Positions 36,777 through 45,939 of a DNA stretch of 64,000 nt are shown piece after piece (position 1 is the first letter of the stretch; each line of letters opens with the position of its first letter). Origin of the DNA: JAFDCJ01 sp964527835 (GTDB lineage: Bacteria; Desulfobacterota; Desulfobacteria; Desulfobacterales; JAFDCJ01); the NCBI GenBank assembly GCA_964527835.1, contig CAZGNV010000003.1, positions 1-64,000 of the forward strand. The letters are read 5' to 3'. A program made the translations under genes and the position numbers. The notes under the pieces are model-generated. The model saw only the letters and a list, made by a program, of their open reading frames with translations. It was not told the origin of the DNA and did no database searches.

Positions 36777-38045
36777 CTACTGTTCGTGTATTCGCCACAT
36801 ATCTTCGTCTGTAAAGCACTTTTCGGCCACATCCTGGTAGTGGGTGGCATCCAACTCCAGGTTGCGCACTTCGTCCACGCCTTTCAGCACTTCCTGATAA
36901 TACTCATGCTGGATGAGGAGGTTCATGATTTCGTTGGTACCGGTCCAGATCTGGCTCAGACGGATGTCCCGGACCACTTTTTCAATGGGGTAGATATCCG
37001 TGTACCCGATGCCGCCCATGATTTGCATGGCCTTGTTGGCGATTTCCCAGCCGGCGTCGGTGGCAAAACGCTTGGCTTCGCTGACGAGGCGCCGCACATT
37101 GGGCGCATTGGTGTCCACCGCCCGGGCGGCCATGTACACCAGTGCCCGGGCGGCATCCAGACGGGTGATGGCATCGGCCACCATGAACTGAACGGCCTGA
37201 AAGCGGCGGATGGCCTGTCCGAAGGCATGGCGCTTTTCACTGTATTTGACGGCCACCTCCAGGGCGGCGCGTACCCCCAGGCAGGCCGCCGCCGATGTCA
37301 ACCGTTCAGGGATCATCATCTGGTGAAACACCAGGGCCCCGCCATGCAGCTCGCCGATGAGATTTTCTTTGGGCACCTTCACGTCGCGAAATACCAGCCG
37401 CCCGGTGCCGCCTCCGCGGGTTCCCAGCAGGCCGTACTGGTACTCGGATTCCACCCCCGGTCCGCGTTCGATCATCAGAGCGCTGATGCGCTGATATTTA
37501 TGGGAGTTTTCATCGAAATTCGTGCGGCAATACACCAGGAACACATCGGCTTCGGTGGCCCCCACCACAAAACGCTTTTGCCCGCTGACCAGAAAATGAT
37601 CCCCCTTGTCCACTGCTCGGGTAGTGGCGCCGAAAAAATCCGAGCCGCCCCGGGGCTCGGTCAGGGCCTCGGCGCTGATCATTTTGCCCTGGACGATGGG
37701 TTTTAAAAAGCGTTCTTTTTGCTCCGGGGTTCCGAACACGTGCAGGGCCTCGCCGACGATGGACGGCATCACGTAGGCGCAGCCCAGGGTGTTGCCCAGC
37801 ACCCCGATTTCCTCTTCGGCGATGACCTCCGATGTCCACGGCAGGCCGCGGCCGCCCCACTGCGGGTCAAAGCGCAGGCCCAGCAGGTTGCGGGCCGCCA
37901 GTTTTTCAACATATTCACGCGGGTACTGGATCTCATCGCGATCCAGGGCCCGGATAAAGTCATGGGAAACTTCATCACGCACGAATTTTCGCACCTCCTG
38001 TTGCAGCTTTTTTTCCTCTTCATTCATCAACGTCGGGTAAAACAT
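36777..38045 (-). CDS. Acyl-CoA dehydrogenase family protein
   Basis: 422 residues from the ATG at 38045 (AAGGAG upstream). N-terminal helical domain, a middle beta domain (ISAEALTEPRGGSDFFGATT) and a C-terminal helical domain with KYSEKRHAFGQAIRRFQAVQ and the WTGTNEIMNLLI segment that normally holds or flanks the catalytic Glu and FAD contacts. It oxidises an acyl-CoA, passing electrons to ETF; the substrate is not evident. It is a stand-alone gene with its start facing the small membrane-protein gene. Confidence 0.92.
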   Translation of the reverse strand: MFYPTLMNEEEKKLQQEVRKFVRDEVSHDFIRALDRDEIQYPREYVEKLAARNLLGLRFDPQWGGRGLPWTSEVIAEEEIGVLGNTLGCAYVMPSIVGEALHVFGTPEQKERFLKPIVQGKMISAEALTEPRGGSDFFGATTRAVDKGDHFLVSGQKRFVVGATEADVFLVYCRTNFDENSHKYQRISALMIERGPGVESEYQYGLLGTRGGGTGRLVFRDVKVPKENLIGELHGGALVFHQMMIPERLTSAAACLGVRAALEVAVKYSEKRHAFGQAIRRFQAVQFMVADAITRLDAARALVYMAARAVDTNAPNVRRLVSEAKRFATDAGWEIANKAMQIMGGIGYTDIYPIEKVVRDIRLSQIWTGTNEIMNLLIQHEYYQEVLKGVDEVRNLELDATHYQDVAEKCFTDEDMWRIHEQ

Positions 38046-38190
38046 GGCGATTCTCCTTACTAATGGCGGTTTTTCAATACGGAGCCGTCCTTCAATGGGG
38101 CGGAAAAAATTTCCCTTGTGTTTTGTTGGATTCACCCTTATGTTGTGCCAGATCATAATACCGGAGCCGTTGCCGGACAAGGATTTTTTA

Positions 38191-38481
38191 ATGGGCAAGT
38201 TTGAAAAAAGGCTGTGCGCACTGGCCCTTGTTTTCGTGGCTGTTTACCTGGCAGCAGCGGTGGTTACCCTGCAATCGAGGATGAGCGCCAAAACAGAGAC
38301 CATCCAGCGCCTTGAATCCGAGCAGGTGAGCCCCGCTGAGGGCCGCCTGCTGCTGGTGCAACTTTTCCTGCCCATGGCGATTCTTTTCACCCTCACGATT
38401 TCCTACATCGTGGTTCGCAAGACCCGGGCCAAAAAAGCCCTTTCGCTGGATGAGCCCGATGACGATCTTCCCCGGAAGTGA
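38191..38481 (+). CDS. Small two-helix membrane protein
   Basis: 96 residues from the ATG at 38191 (AAGGAT upstream; longer frame reaches back into the facing gene's leader). Two TM segments (about 8-25 and 48-70) flank a charged, probably coiled loop (RMSAKTETIQRLESEQVSP). The C-terminus is acidic. No family recognised. Confidence 0.6.
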   Translation: MGKFEKRLCALALVFVAVYLAAAVVTLQSRMSAKTETIQRLESEQVSPAEGRLLLVQLFLPMAILFTLTISYIVVRKTRAKKALSLDEPDDDLPRK

Positions 38482-38526
38482 GTCACAGGACCTTTTCGGC
38501 CGTCAAAAGCCTGTTTGCTCCAGGTG

Positions 38527-38856
38527 TTATCCAGGATCTGCGGGCGGGTCGAACTGTTTGAGATAATTTTCCCACTCCATGGGCAGCAGCTGTTTTTTGG
38601 CGTTGTTGCACTGCTTGCAGCAGGCGACCACATTTCCCTTGGTGGTTTTGCCCCCGCGGGAGATGGGCACGATGTGATCCATGGTCAGCTGGTCCGAAGG
38701 CGTCGGGCGGCCGCAGTAATAGCAGACCCCTTTTGCCAGGCGGCGCTTCCACCACTGGGACTGGCGCAGTTCGCGGGCCTTGTGGCGTTCGCGCTTCTGA
38801 TCTTCTTCACTCAGGTCGTAGGCGAAAGGCTGGAGATTGTTTTTTCTGCGTTTCAT
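38527..38856 (-). CDS. HNH endonuclease-fold protein
   Basis: 109 residues. CYYCGRP and CKQCNNAKK supply the zinc-binding CxxC pairs; between them DHIVPISRGGKTTKGN holds the HNH core (His of DH, Asn of KGN). The N-terminus is basic and Gln-rich. Small HNH proteins of this type can be nucleases in mobile elements or DNA repair. It overlaps the ATP-grasp gene by 4 nt (ATGA), so the two are co-translated, an unusual pairing. Confidence 0.87.
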   Translation of the reverse strand: MKRRKNNLQPFAYDLSEEDQKRERHKARELRQSQWWKRRLAKGVCYYCGRPTPSDQLTMDHIVPISRGGKTTKGNVVACCKQCNNAKKQLLPMEWENYLKQFDPPADPG

Positions 38857-39677
38857 TTAATCGATCGAATCCAGGCCTGGATTTCCTCCATCAAGATTCG
38901 ATAGTAGGCTTCCGAGCCCCCCAGTCCCCGGCGGCCGAAAAAATAGTTGATTTCCAGCAGCATAGGATCGGCATCGTGTGGTTTTGATGGAAAAATCACG
39001 TCAAAGCCGGCCAGGTTAATACCGGTTTTCTGGCACAATTGCCGCACCAGGGCAACCCCTTTGTGCTGCCGTTCGGGCTCGGCCTTTGAGTCAATCGCCG
39101 CACCTTTGCTGACGCTGGCAGCAAACTGACCGGGAGGCTGGAGACGCCAGTAGGACATCACCCGCCGGCCGATGACCGCCACCCGCAGGGTCTTGTTGCC
39201 GGATTCAATGTATTGCTGCAGCAAAAATCCGGTCTGGCCGGTTTTTTCAAACCGGGCCGCCCGGCTCAGCAGATCGTCGAGCTGCGCCGGGGTTTCAACG
39301 CAAAAAACCGTATCGCCCTGCCCGCCCCAGTCGAATTTGAAAACCAGCGGCATGGGCAGCGGTGGATTCTTCACACCGTGCAGCCGCTGATAGGTGTTGA
39401 CAGTCGGATACACCCGGGTGGCGGGATGGGGGGTTGCGGTTTTTCGAAACAGCCGGATCTGGCCTAGCTTGCCCGGATAGTCAAACCGGGCGTCATAATT
39501 GGGAAACACGTGGGGGCAATGGCTGCGGGCCACTTCATACAGGTGGCTTGGGCACCCTTGGGGTAAAATGACGGCTGTCGCTTTTTTGATGGTTGCCGCA
39601 TCGGCGGCATTCGGTTCGCGTCCGGCGCAGAGAATGTTTTGATCCCCTGTAAACAGAGGATGAAAAGACAGGATCAT
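38853..39677 (-). CDS. ATP-grasp (RimK/glutathione-synthetase-like) protein
   Basis: 274 residues from the ATG at 39677; an upstream ATG at 39791 is possible but would overlap the pilY1 end. Motifs fit an ATP-grasp ligase: PLVFKFDWGGQGDTVF (ATP-binding Lys and Gly-rich loop), LLQQYIESGNKTLRVAVIGRRVMSYWR, and GFDVIF followed by MLLEINYFFGRRGL with metal-binding Glu/Asn. Such enzymes join a carboxylate to an amine; substrate unknown. It is translationally coupled to the HNH gene. Confidence 0.8.
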   Translation of the reverse strand: MILSFHPLFTGDQNILCAGREPNAADAATIKKATAVILPQGCPSHLYEVARSHCPHVFPNYDARFDYPGKLGQIRLFRKTATPHPATRVYPTVNTYQRLHGVKNPPLPMPLVFKFDWGGQGDTVFCVETPAQLDDLLSRAARFEKTGQTGFLLQQYIESGNKTLRVAVIGRRVMSYWRLQPPGQFAASVSKGAAIDSKAEPERQHKGVALVRQLCQKTGINLAGFDVIFPSKPHDADPMLLEINYFFGRRGLGGSEAYYRILMEEIQAWIRSIK

Positions 39678-39780
39678 GTTGGTTGTGCATCCCCGCCGCG
39701 TAGTACTTGCAGGATTTTCCCGGGATCGGCGGTTGTCAGGCGTACATCGTATGCCGTCGGTCCGTAATTGCCGGGATGTT

Positions 39781-42700
39781 TTACTGCTCAAGTTCTTTCC
39801 AGTAGGTCATCCCGAGTCTGACGGCCCTTTCGTTAAGCTTGTAGACGGCACCGGTGGAAGAGCTCAGGTATTTGACTTCGATCAGGTTGTTCAACCGTAA
39901 AATGGCCGGCGGCTGGATGTTGCCCTGCATTTTGACCCCAGTGGGAAAAGCCCGGATCGGTTTGCCGGTTTTTGCATCATAGCCGACAATGACGCTGTCC
40001 TTTGTATCAAACAGACGGTTGTCATCCAGGTCGAAAATGGACCCGCCGAAACTGCCGCCGTTAAAGGCGTTGAGTTCCATCAAAAAGGAGGAGCCGCCGG
40101 CGCTGCAACGATCGGGGTCCGGGGTGAAGGCGATGACAATCAGCCGTCCGTCGCGCAGCAGCACGTCGCTGATGACTCTTTCGCCGTCTTCGGGCAGATC
40201 CCAGAACCAGCCGGCATGGTTGTCAACGGAACTGGAAAGATTTGGCAGGTTGGGCCGGCCCTCGGATTCGGCCGGGTCCTCGTCTTCATTTTTCCAGGTC
40301 GGTGTATCGCCGCTCATGACCCGGACCTCGATTTCCACCGGGTTGTCATTTTCATCAAAGATCGTAACTGTGTGTATCTGGCTGGTTTGCTCCAGCAGGG
40401 TCACCGTTGGCGGCTGATTGGAAAGTTCCGGGGTGCTGTTTCGGTTGAAAACCCCCAGGTATTCGCTGTCATCGTCGTTGCTGTAGCGGCCCCATTGGCC
40501 CGGAAAAAAGGCCCGGTCGCCGTAGTCCCAGATCCCGTAAATCGTCTGGACGGTGTTGTCTGTAAAATCACTGTTTCCTAAAAATTTTCCGGTACCGAAC
40601 AGCACCATCAGCCCGTGCTTTTCCGGATGCAGCATCACCTCGGGTTTTGAAGTGATCGGCTGGATCGTGCCGCCGGGGCCCCGGGCGGTGAACAGGGGTT
40701 GCGGGTTTTCCGGGGGACCACCATAAGCCATCGTCCACAAAGCGGAATCTTCGGCGGTCAGATCAAATTTCCACATGTTGCCCTGCAGATCACCGGCAAA
40801 GACAAAATCCACCTTGCCGTCCAGGTCGATATCCACCGGTGTGGGGCTGGACAGGCCGTTGGGCACGGGTGTGTCAGGGTTTTCAGCAATGATTTTTTGA
40901 ACAACCTCTCCGCTGGCCGGGTTGACGATAAACAGGGCGGCCCGCCCGCCCGGGCTGTCATAGCCGTTGCCAAAGATTACAATCCAGGGATGGGTCTCAT
41001 CATTGGAAGGGACCACTACGGGTTTGCTGAAGGAATAGCCCATATCCTTGATATCCTCTTCGGCGGTGGCGGTGTTTGGAAATTCCCATAGCACCTTGCT
41101 GACATCCATGGCACGGGGGTCAGTGATGTTTAGTGCAAAATAGCCCTTGCCGCCCTTTCCCAGGCCGCCCACCAGGATGGTCTCATCCTCCGTGCCGCCC
41201 AGCAGACTGGCGCCTTTTTTTACCGTGGGCGTAAGATCCACGAAATATTTATGGGCATAGTTTGGATCGGTTAGGTCCGCCAGGTTTTGATACACGAAAC
41301 CGGGGACATAGGCAAAAATTTCTTCACCGGAAACTTCTCCGTTGCTGTCGACATTAATTTCAAAAGCGTGCAGCATGCCGTCATTGGCCCCCGCGTAAAG
41401 GACGTCATTTTCAAACACCGGCGAGGCGTGGATGATATCGCCCAAGCGCGAGTTGCGGCTCCGGAACCCTTCTATTGCATGACCCCGGATAAATTCGACC
41501 ACTTTTTCAGCTTCTTGTTCCGAAGCAGAGCCGACGACACCATCCCATCCCAGGGCCTTGCGCTGCTCGACGGTCATTTGGCCGGCGTCATAGACAAACG
41601 GGATGCCGTAGCTGCCGTTAGAGCTCAAAATGTTGCGGTTATCCAATCCCTGGCCATTGAGCTGGTCCAGGCTGGCGGCGGCGGACCATTTAGGATTGTC
41701 GGCCAAAATCGATCCGGTAAAAGTGTCCACCCCAAAGGCCTTGACATCACCGCTCCAGTCGCTAGTCTGATAACTGGCTTGGAAAACAAGCACATTGTCA
41801 GAGATCTTTCCGTAAAGTGAATCCCCGTTAATTGAAACCGAAGAAGACGAACCCAACCGGCCCAAGATGTTGTTCATCAGCTGCACCAGGGCATCGGCCA
41901 ACTGCTGGGGATCTCCGGCAGTCAGAAAATCCCCGCGGCCGTTGACCGTGGCATGGTACAGGTCATCAATGGTTTCTTTGGACCGCACCCCGATGCTGGT
42001 CGGCCAGTTCGGGTATTGGCCTTCAGTGTTTTTGAGATAATTTTCACTGGTTGGATTGTCATTGTAATCATCCGGGTTTAAGTTGCCGGTAACCCCGAAG
42101 GCCACCCCGTAAGTCACCATGTGTTGGTGCGGATTTTTGTCCAACATGTTATGGTTTACCCGTTGGGGATCATAGACACGATCGTCGAGGCTGTTCAGGT
42201 CATTTTCATAGTAATACATGGCGACATCGGCCAAAGTTTCTTCCAGGCCATCTTTGTACAGCCCGCCGTCGTAATCGCTGTCGTTATCACCGTCAGCATT
42301 GTCGACCCCCAAATCCTTCACATCGTAGCTGTAATAGCCATCGGTCATGATGATGGTAAAACTCTGCTGGCAGGCGCCTCCGTCAACTTCCGTGTAATAC
42401 GGCGGCGCATCTCCTTTCACTTGACCGCCCTTGTAATGCTTCAGCTCATACGAGTTGTCTTTGTAGTAGCGTCCGACGTCGTTGAGTCCCTCTCTGAGCG
42501 GGGTTCCGCCTCCGGAATTATAGGCATACAATTTGTCGAGCAACTTAGTCGTTTCGTCGTAATAGGCGCCTTCTTTCCAAATCCCCAGCGGCTTGAGCGG
42601 GACGATGATTTGGCCATTGATTCCCAGGATGCCCACGCGAACTCCGTGCAGGCTTTTGATGACTCGGGCGATGGCGTTTTTGGCCACGTATTCCCGCCGC

Positions 42701-43566
42701 CGGTAATAGGTAAACCAATTGGCGAAGTTCTGGCGTTCCTGGTCATAGGTGCGCCCGGTAATAATTTCTTCCGGAGGGTTGGTTTCCAGACGCACCTTTT
42801 TTATTTTTTGTTTCATACCAGCACCCTCAAACTGGGTGACCCGGTAATACAAAATGCTTTTTGCAACACCGTCGATGACCACCAGGTAGACGTCACCGGT
42901 GGCGGATTTTACGAAATAGTGCGCATGTTTGACCACCAGGGTGGGGCCTGCTTCCGAGCTGACGGAAAAAGATTCGGCATCCAGATCCAGGGTGCTGACG
43001 CCGGTTTTGAAAGGATGGGGCAGTGGATTTTCTTTGTCGGCCGGAGCGAAGATCCGGCCTGGGTATCCGGGCCAGGGTTCATAGGTCGTTGCCGGATTGT
43101 AGTACATGACGTTGGCTGCGAAAAACTGGGATTGCCAAAACGACCTGTATTCAGCCAACATATATCGAATATTGTATTCATCGGTCCGATTTTTGTTGTC
43201 GTCCCATCGATAGTAGGTGTCCTGCATGTCGTCGAAAATAAAGCAAAACCCATTCTTTTTTTCGGCCGATGTGTCAAGCGGGCTGGGGTAACGCCCATCG
43301 TATTCGCCCTTTATCAGAATTTCAAACAGCATGCTGCCGGAATCATCCAGCAAGAACATGATATTGGCCGGGGCTGGCTTGATGCTGGCCATCATCGGTT
43401 CATCGGCCAGGTCCAGGGAGCCGGTGCTGCCGGCAACCAGCGGGGCGGTCGGCAAAAGGAGAAACGCCCCCAGCACAAGCCCGATGACAAGGGACAGCAG
43501 CCGGCTGCGGTTACAGGCCGACTGGCCGGCTGCGGCTGGCAGGATGCGCGGTTTCAATCGTATCAT
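39781..43566 (-). CDS. pilY1: Type IV pilus tip/assembly protein PilY1-like
   Basis: 1261 residues. A signal/anchor segment lies at about 20-46. A vWA-like domain follows with an intact MIDAS-type DDSGSM (IMFLLDDSGSM, residues ~69-79). The C-terminal half is the PilY1 beta-propeller, with the calcium-binding loop DIDLDGKVD and FVFAGDLQGNMWKFDLT. PilY1 proteins sit at pilus tips and act in adhesion, surface sensing and retraction control. It is the last gene of the minor pilin operon, in the conserved order fimT-pilV-pilW-pilX-pilY1. Confidence 0.93.
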   Translation of the reverse strand: MIRLKPRILPAAAGQSACNRSRLLSLVIGLVLGAFLLLPTAPLVAGSTGSLDLADEPMMASIKPAPANIMFLLDDSGSMLFEILIKGEYDGRYPSPLDTSAEKKNGFCFIFDDMQDTYYRWDDNKNRTDEYNIRYMLAEYRSFWQSQFFAANVMYYNPATTYEPWPGYPGRIFAPADKENPLPHPFKTGVSTLDLDAESFSVSSEAGPTLVVKHAHYFVKSATGDVYLVVIDGVAKSILYYRVTQFEGAGMKQKIKKVRLETNPPEEIITGRTYDQERQNFANWFTYYRRREYVAKNAIARVIKSLHGVRVGILGINGQIIVPLKPLGIWKEGAYYDETTKLLDKLYAYNSGGGTPLREGLNDVGRYYKDNSYELKHYKGGQVKGDAPPYYTEVDGGACQQSFTIIMTDGYYSYDVKDLGVDNADGDNDSDYDGGLYKDGLEETLADVAMYYYENDLNSLDDRVYDPQRVNHNMLDKNPHQHMVTYGVAFGVTGNLNPDDYNDNPTSENYLKNTEGQYPNWPTSIGVRSKETIDDLYHATVNGRGDFLTAGDPQQLADALVQLMNNILGRLGSSSSVSINGDSLYGKISDNVLVFQASYQTSDWSGDVKAFGVDTFTGSILADNPKWSAAASLDQLNGQGLDNRNILSSNGSYGIPFVYDAGQMTVEQRKALGWDGVVGSASEQEAEKVVEFIRGHAIEGFRSRNSRLGDIIHASPVFENDVLYAGANDGMLHAFEINVDSNGEVSGEEIFAYVPGFVYQNLADLTDPNYAHKYFVDLTPTVKKGASLLGGTEDETILVGGLGKGGKGYFALNITDPRAMDVSKVLWEFPNTATAEEDIKDMGYSFSKPVVVPSNDETHPWIVIFGNGYDSPGGRAALFIVNPASGEVVQKIIAENPDTPVPNGLSSPTPVDIDLDGKVDFVFAGDLQGNMWKFDLTAEDSALWTMAYGGPPENPQPLFTARGPGGTIQPITSKPEVMLHPEKHGLMVLFGTGKFLGNSDFTDNTVQTIYGIWDYGDRAFFPGQWGRYSNDDDSEYLGVFNRNSTPELSNQPPTVTLLEQTSQIHTVTIFDENDNPVEIEVRVMSGDTPTWKNEDEDPAESEGRPNLPNLSSSVDNHAGWFWDLPEDGERVISDVLLRDGRLIVIAFTPDPDRCSAGGSSFLMELNAFNGGSFGGSIFDLDDNRLFDTKDSVIVGYDAKTGKPIRAFPTGVKMQGNIQPPAILRLNNLIEVKYLSSSTGAVYKLNERAVRLGMTYWKELEQ

Positions 43567-43592
43567 CTGGTTAACCCCATTAAATTACCCAA

Positions 43593-44099
43593 TCAATAGG
43601 CTTTTGTGTAACCGACCTTAATGATGGTCGTTCCCCTTTCCACACAGCGACCGTAAACGGAAAACGTGTGCTTGGTGGGTTTGTTCATGTCCAGGGAACT
43701 GCCGGACAACACACCCTCGTGAACCGCAAGAAAAGCGGTGGCGGTCGGATCCACGGAAGATGCCCGGCCCCGGGTGCTTCCGGTTTGTCCGTCATCGTCC
43801 CAGTAGGAAACGGTGAAAATGGTGTTTTCATTGATTGTGTTCGGATCGAAGCCCAGCCAGCCAAAGGGCTCGTTTTTCGGATTGGCGCTGGCCTCCAGCA
43901 AATCAACCGCTTCAATGGCAGCCCCCTCGGCCCGGTAAAAGTTTCTCTGGTGGCTGTATTCATTGCCGGCGATCTTGACTTCGGTACTGGCGGTCCGCAA
44001 GGCCGAAAAGCTGATGATGGTCACCAGTATCAGCAGCATCAGGGTCATCAGGATCACCATGCTGCCGTGGTTGTTTTTCAATAGCCGTTGGATTTTCAT
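43593..44099 (-). CDS. pilX: PilX-like minor pilin assembly protein
   Basis: 168 residues from the ATG at 44099. A short positive N-terminus (MKIQRLLKNNHGS) precedes one TM helix (MVILMTLMLLILVTIISFSAL), with the PilX-family SALRTASTEVKIAGNEYSHQRNFYRAEGAAIEA pattern after it, read in parts. It lacks a classic G-FTxxE prepilin site, as PilX-N proteins often do. It lies between pilW and pilY1 in the conserved operon order. Confidence 0.85.
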   Translation of the reverse strand: MKIQRLLKNNHGSMVILMTLMLLILVTIISFSALRTASTEVKIAGNEYSHQRNFYRAEGAAIEAVDLLEASANPKNEPFGWLGFDPNTINENTIFTVSYWDDDGQTGSTRGRASSVDPTATAFLAVHEGVLSGSSLDMNKPTKHTFSVYGRCVERGTTIIKVGYTKAY

Positions 44100-44124
44100 G
44101 ATCCCAGGCTTTTCCTCTTGCTGT

Positions 44125-44730
44125 TTATTGAAATCCAAGGTTGCGCCCGATCACCCGGGTGGAATAGGTGCGGCTTACCTTTTGCCCTCTGCCGGCAGGC
44201 TCCTCAACGGTCAGGAACACCTCAATGGTTCGAATGGCATCGGTGCGATTGGTCTGTGCATTGGCAGCGTCAAAATAGGTAAATGAAAGCTTCGTCACGT
44301 TATCCAGCACCGGATAGGGATCAGCGTCGCGCGTCTTGCGTTTCAAGGACCCGCCCTCTTCCAGAAAGGTGATGTCTTCATCGCTTTCGATTGTACCGTT
44401 CCCGTCGGCATCGTAGGTCAGACGGAGTTTATCATCCAGGGCGGTGACAATGCCGGCATTGGCGACTTGCAGCGGGTTGAGCCCGGCCAGGCGGATATTT
44501 CTGGCGATCATATCAATGCCTACCCGGGTTACCTGCTGGACATCGGCGGCAACGTTCTGGGCGGTGTAGGAACGATTGATGGAGACGAACAGGCTGACCA
44601 TGGCCACCAAAAGGATGGAGGCGATGCCCAGGGCCAGGATAATTTCGGCCACCGTAAAGCCTGCAGTGCCGATATGGGTGAAGTTCGGCCCCGGAATGGA
44701 TTTCAATCGACCGACAGGCCTGCCTCTCAT
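44125..44730 (-). CDS. pilW: PilW-like minor prepilin
   Basis: 201 residues. A type IV prepilin cleavage site G-FTVAE lies at about residue 24, followed by a long hydrophobic helix (IILALGIASILLVAMVSLFV). The remainder has PilW features (GIDMIARNIRLAGLNP). The start overlaps the end of pilV by 4 nt. Minor prepilin that primes pilus assembly with PilV and PilX. Confidence 0.87.
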   Translation of the reverse strand: MRGRPVGRLKSIPGPNFTHIGTAGFTVAEIILALGIASILLVAMVSLFVSINRSYTAQNVAADVQQVTRVGIDMIARNIRLAGLNPLQVANAGIVTALDDKLRLTYDADGNGTIESDEDITFLEEGGSLKRKTRDADPYPVLDNVTKLSFTYFDAANAQTNRTDAIRTIEVFLTVEEPAGRGQKVSRTYSTRVIGRNLGFQ

Positions 44731-45119
44731 GATCCGTTCCCCCGGGTGATGGTTTTCAGGACCACCTGGCGGTTTTGGCCGCGCCGGCTCCAGTTGACGG
44801 TCACCTCTATCTGCCGGGCCAGTGCGGAGCCCATGGGGTCTGTAATTTTCCAGCTACGCGTGAAAATGTCGCGGGTGTCGCTGTCCTCGGTCAGGGGCAC
44901 AGGAGACGGCGTCATTTTCAGCTCCTCGATTTTTTCGCGCGCCAGCATGGTGGCCTGGGTGACAATGTTGCCGGTGGTGGTGTTGCGGGTGGTCGCAATC
45001 ACCAGGGTGCTGACTGCCAGAAAGCCGATGGCAAAGATGGTGATTGCCATCAGCACTTCCACCATGGTAAAGCCGGTTGCATTTTTTACCATACGATCGG
45101 TGTTGCCGAGCACTTTCAT
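44727..45119 (-). CDS. pilV: PilV-like minor prepilin
   Basis: 130 residues from the ATG at 45119 (AGGA upstream; the longer frame runs back into the preceding gene). Prepilin site G-FTMVE at about residue 16, then hydrophobic helix VLMAITIFAIGFLAVSTLV. PilV-type pattern TTRNTTTGNIVTQATMLAREKIEELK follows in parts. It is 19 nt after the fimT/gspH gene and overlaps pilW. Confidence 0.87.
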   Translation of the reverse strand: MKVLGNTDRMVKNATGFTMVEVLMAITIFAIGFLAVSTLVIATTRNTTTGNIVTQATMLAREKIEELKMTPSPVPLTEDSDTRDIFTRSWKITDPMGSALARQIEVTVNWSRRGQNRQVVLKTITRGNGS

Positions 45120-45138
45120 GGCAGCATCCTCACTCTTC

Positions 45139-45621
45139 TTAAACAGGGTTGATGATAATCCGTCCAAGCTCCGAAACCGTAATTTTTTTTTGATTCCCAT
45201 CTTTGTTGACCAGATAGACGGAACCATTGACGCTAGTTCCCCGGGCGTAAAAGCGGGTTTGGTCGTCCATACTGCCAAAAGATGTCTGGTCCAGGTCGAT
45301 GCTGACTCCTGGCGGCAGGGAACGCTGCCGCAGCATGCTCTCGGTCGTATCGGGACTCCAGTCCTTGTTGTTGTCCACGAATACCTGGTAGCGGTCGGCA
45401 GAGAAAATCACCGATACCGTCCCGCTTTCCTGGATCGCCTTAAGCTTGGCCAGCTCCAGATCCCCCTTCAGGTTTTCCACCGCTCCGCGCAGGCGGGCTG
45501 CCCGGCGCCACTTAATAATGCTGGGTGCCGCGAGGGCCGAAACCACCGCAATTAAAGCAATTACGATCAAGGCTTCGACAAGCGTGAAACCGCTGTTTTT
45601 TCGAATCGCCGTCATTTCCAT
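45139..45621 (-). CDS. FimT/GspH-like minor prepilin
   Basis: 160 residues from the ATG at 45621; ATG 45615 is also possible. Prepilin site G-FTLVE at about residue 11, helix ALIVIALIAVVSALAAPSII, and a GspH/FimT-type globular domain (RLRGAVENLKGDLELAKLKA; RSLPPGVSI). First gene of the pilin operon, directly downstream of a c-di-GMP-I riboswitch/terminator. Role: initiation complex of type IV pilus assembly. Confidence 0.88.
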   Translation of the reverse strand: MEMTAIRKNSGFTLVEALIVIALIAVVSALAAPSIIKWRRAARLRGAVENLKGDLELAKLKAIQESGTVSVIFSADRYQVFVDNNKDWSPDTTESMLRQRSLPPGVSIDLDQTSFGSMDDQTRFYARGTSVNGSVYLVNKDGNQKKITVSELGRIIINPV

Positions 45622-45642
45622 GGGCGCTTGATAAATACCATT

Positions 45643-45682
45643 AAAAAAGCCGGATTCCCTTTTTTCCCAAGGCAACCCGGCT
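45643..45682 (-). terminator. Riboswitch expression-platform terminator
   Basis: On the minus strand AGCCGG (45682-45677) pairs with CCGGCT (45653-45648), which runs into six T (45648-45643), 22 nt before the fimT ATG. The AGCCGG arm is part of the 3' strand of the aptamer, so folding of the aptamer and of the terminator are mutually exclusive. This arrangement predicts that ligand binding prevents termination (an ON switch). Confidence 0.7.
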
Positions 45683-45821
45683 GTCCAAGTCAGCTGATAA
45701 TTGATCGCTCACAGACGAAGGTTATTTGAAGCTTAATTTTTCCAGGAGCTTTCAGCTATGAACCAAATGGACCCGTGGCTTTCCGCCTCCCGATTACTCG
45801 GGATTTGGCTTTCACATGGGA
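45665..45821 (-). promoter_or_regulatory. Cyclic-di-GMP-I (GEMM) riboswitch aptamer
   Basis: Reading the minus strand: TCCCA (45821-45817) and TGGGA (45669-45665) form the closing stem. GCCAAAT leads into hairpin CCCGA-GTAA-TCGGG (45802-45789) with a GNRA loop, as in the class P1b helix. The conserved strand GGAAAGCCACGGGTCC (45784-45769) follows, and the 3' element ACAGCCGGGTTGCC (ending at 45671) matches the tetraloop-receptor side. The two halves are separated by a longer insert than usual. Class assignment is by consensus recall; the ligand is inferred. Confidence 0.75.
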
Positions 45822-45828
45822 CAAGCGC

Positions 45829-45854
45829 AAAAACCCCCCGCCGGCAGTGCGGGG
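45829..45854 (-). terminator. First terminator-like hairpin in the pilin leader
   Basis: On the minus strand CCCCGC (45854-45849) and GCGGGG (45841-45836) form a perfect 6-bp GC stem with a 7-nt loop, followed by GG and five T. It lies between the promoter at 45940-45968 and the aptamer, so transcripts must pass it before reaching the riboswitch. This suggests a tandem regulatory leader. Confidence 0.55.
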
Positions 45855-45939
45855 CTGTATTGCGACTGTGCCGTATCTTTGCTTCGAGTGAAATCGTCAG
45901 ATGACAGGGCCTGAATGAAAATGTCGCTCCAACAATCCA

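Noticed and set aside
42121..43599. 492-codon plus-strand frame
   Set aside because: Antisense to the PilY1-like gene, whose vWA and propeller motifs are clear.
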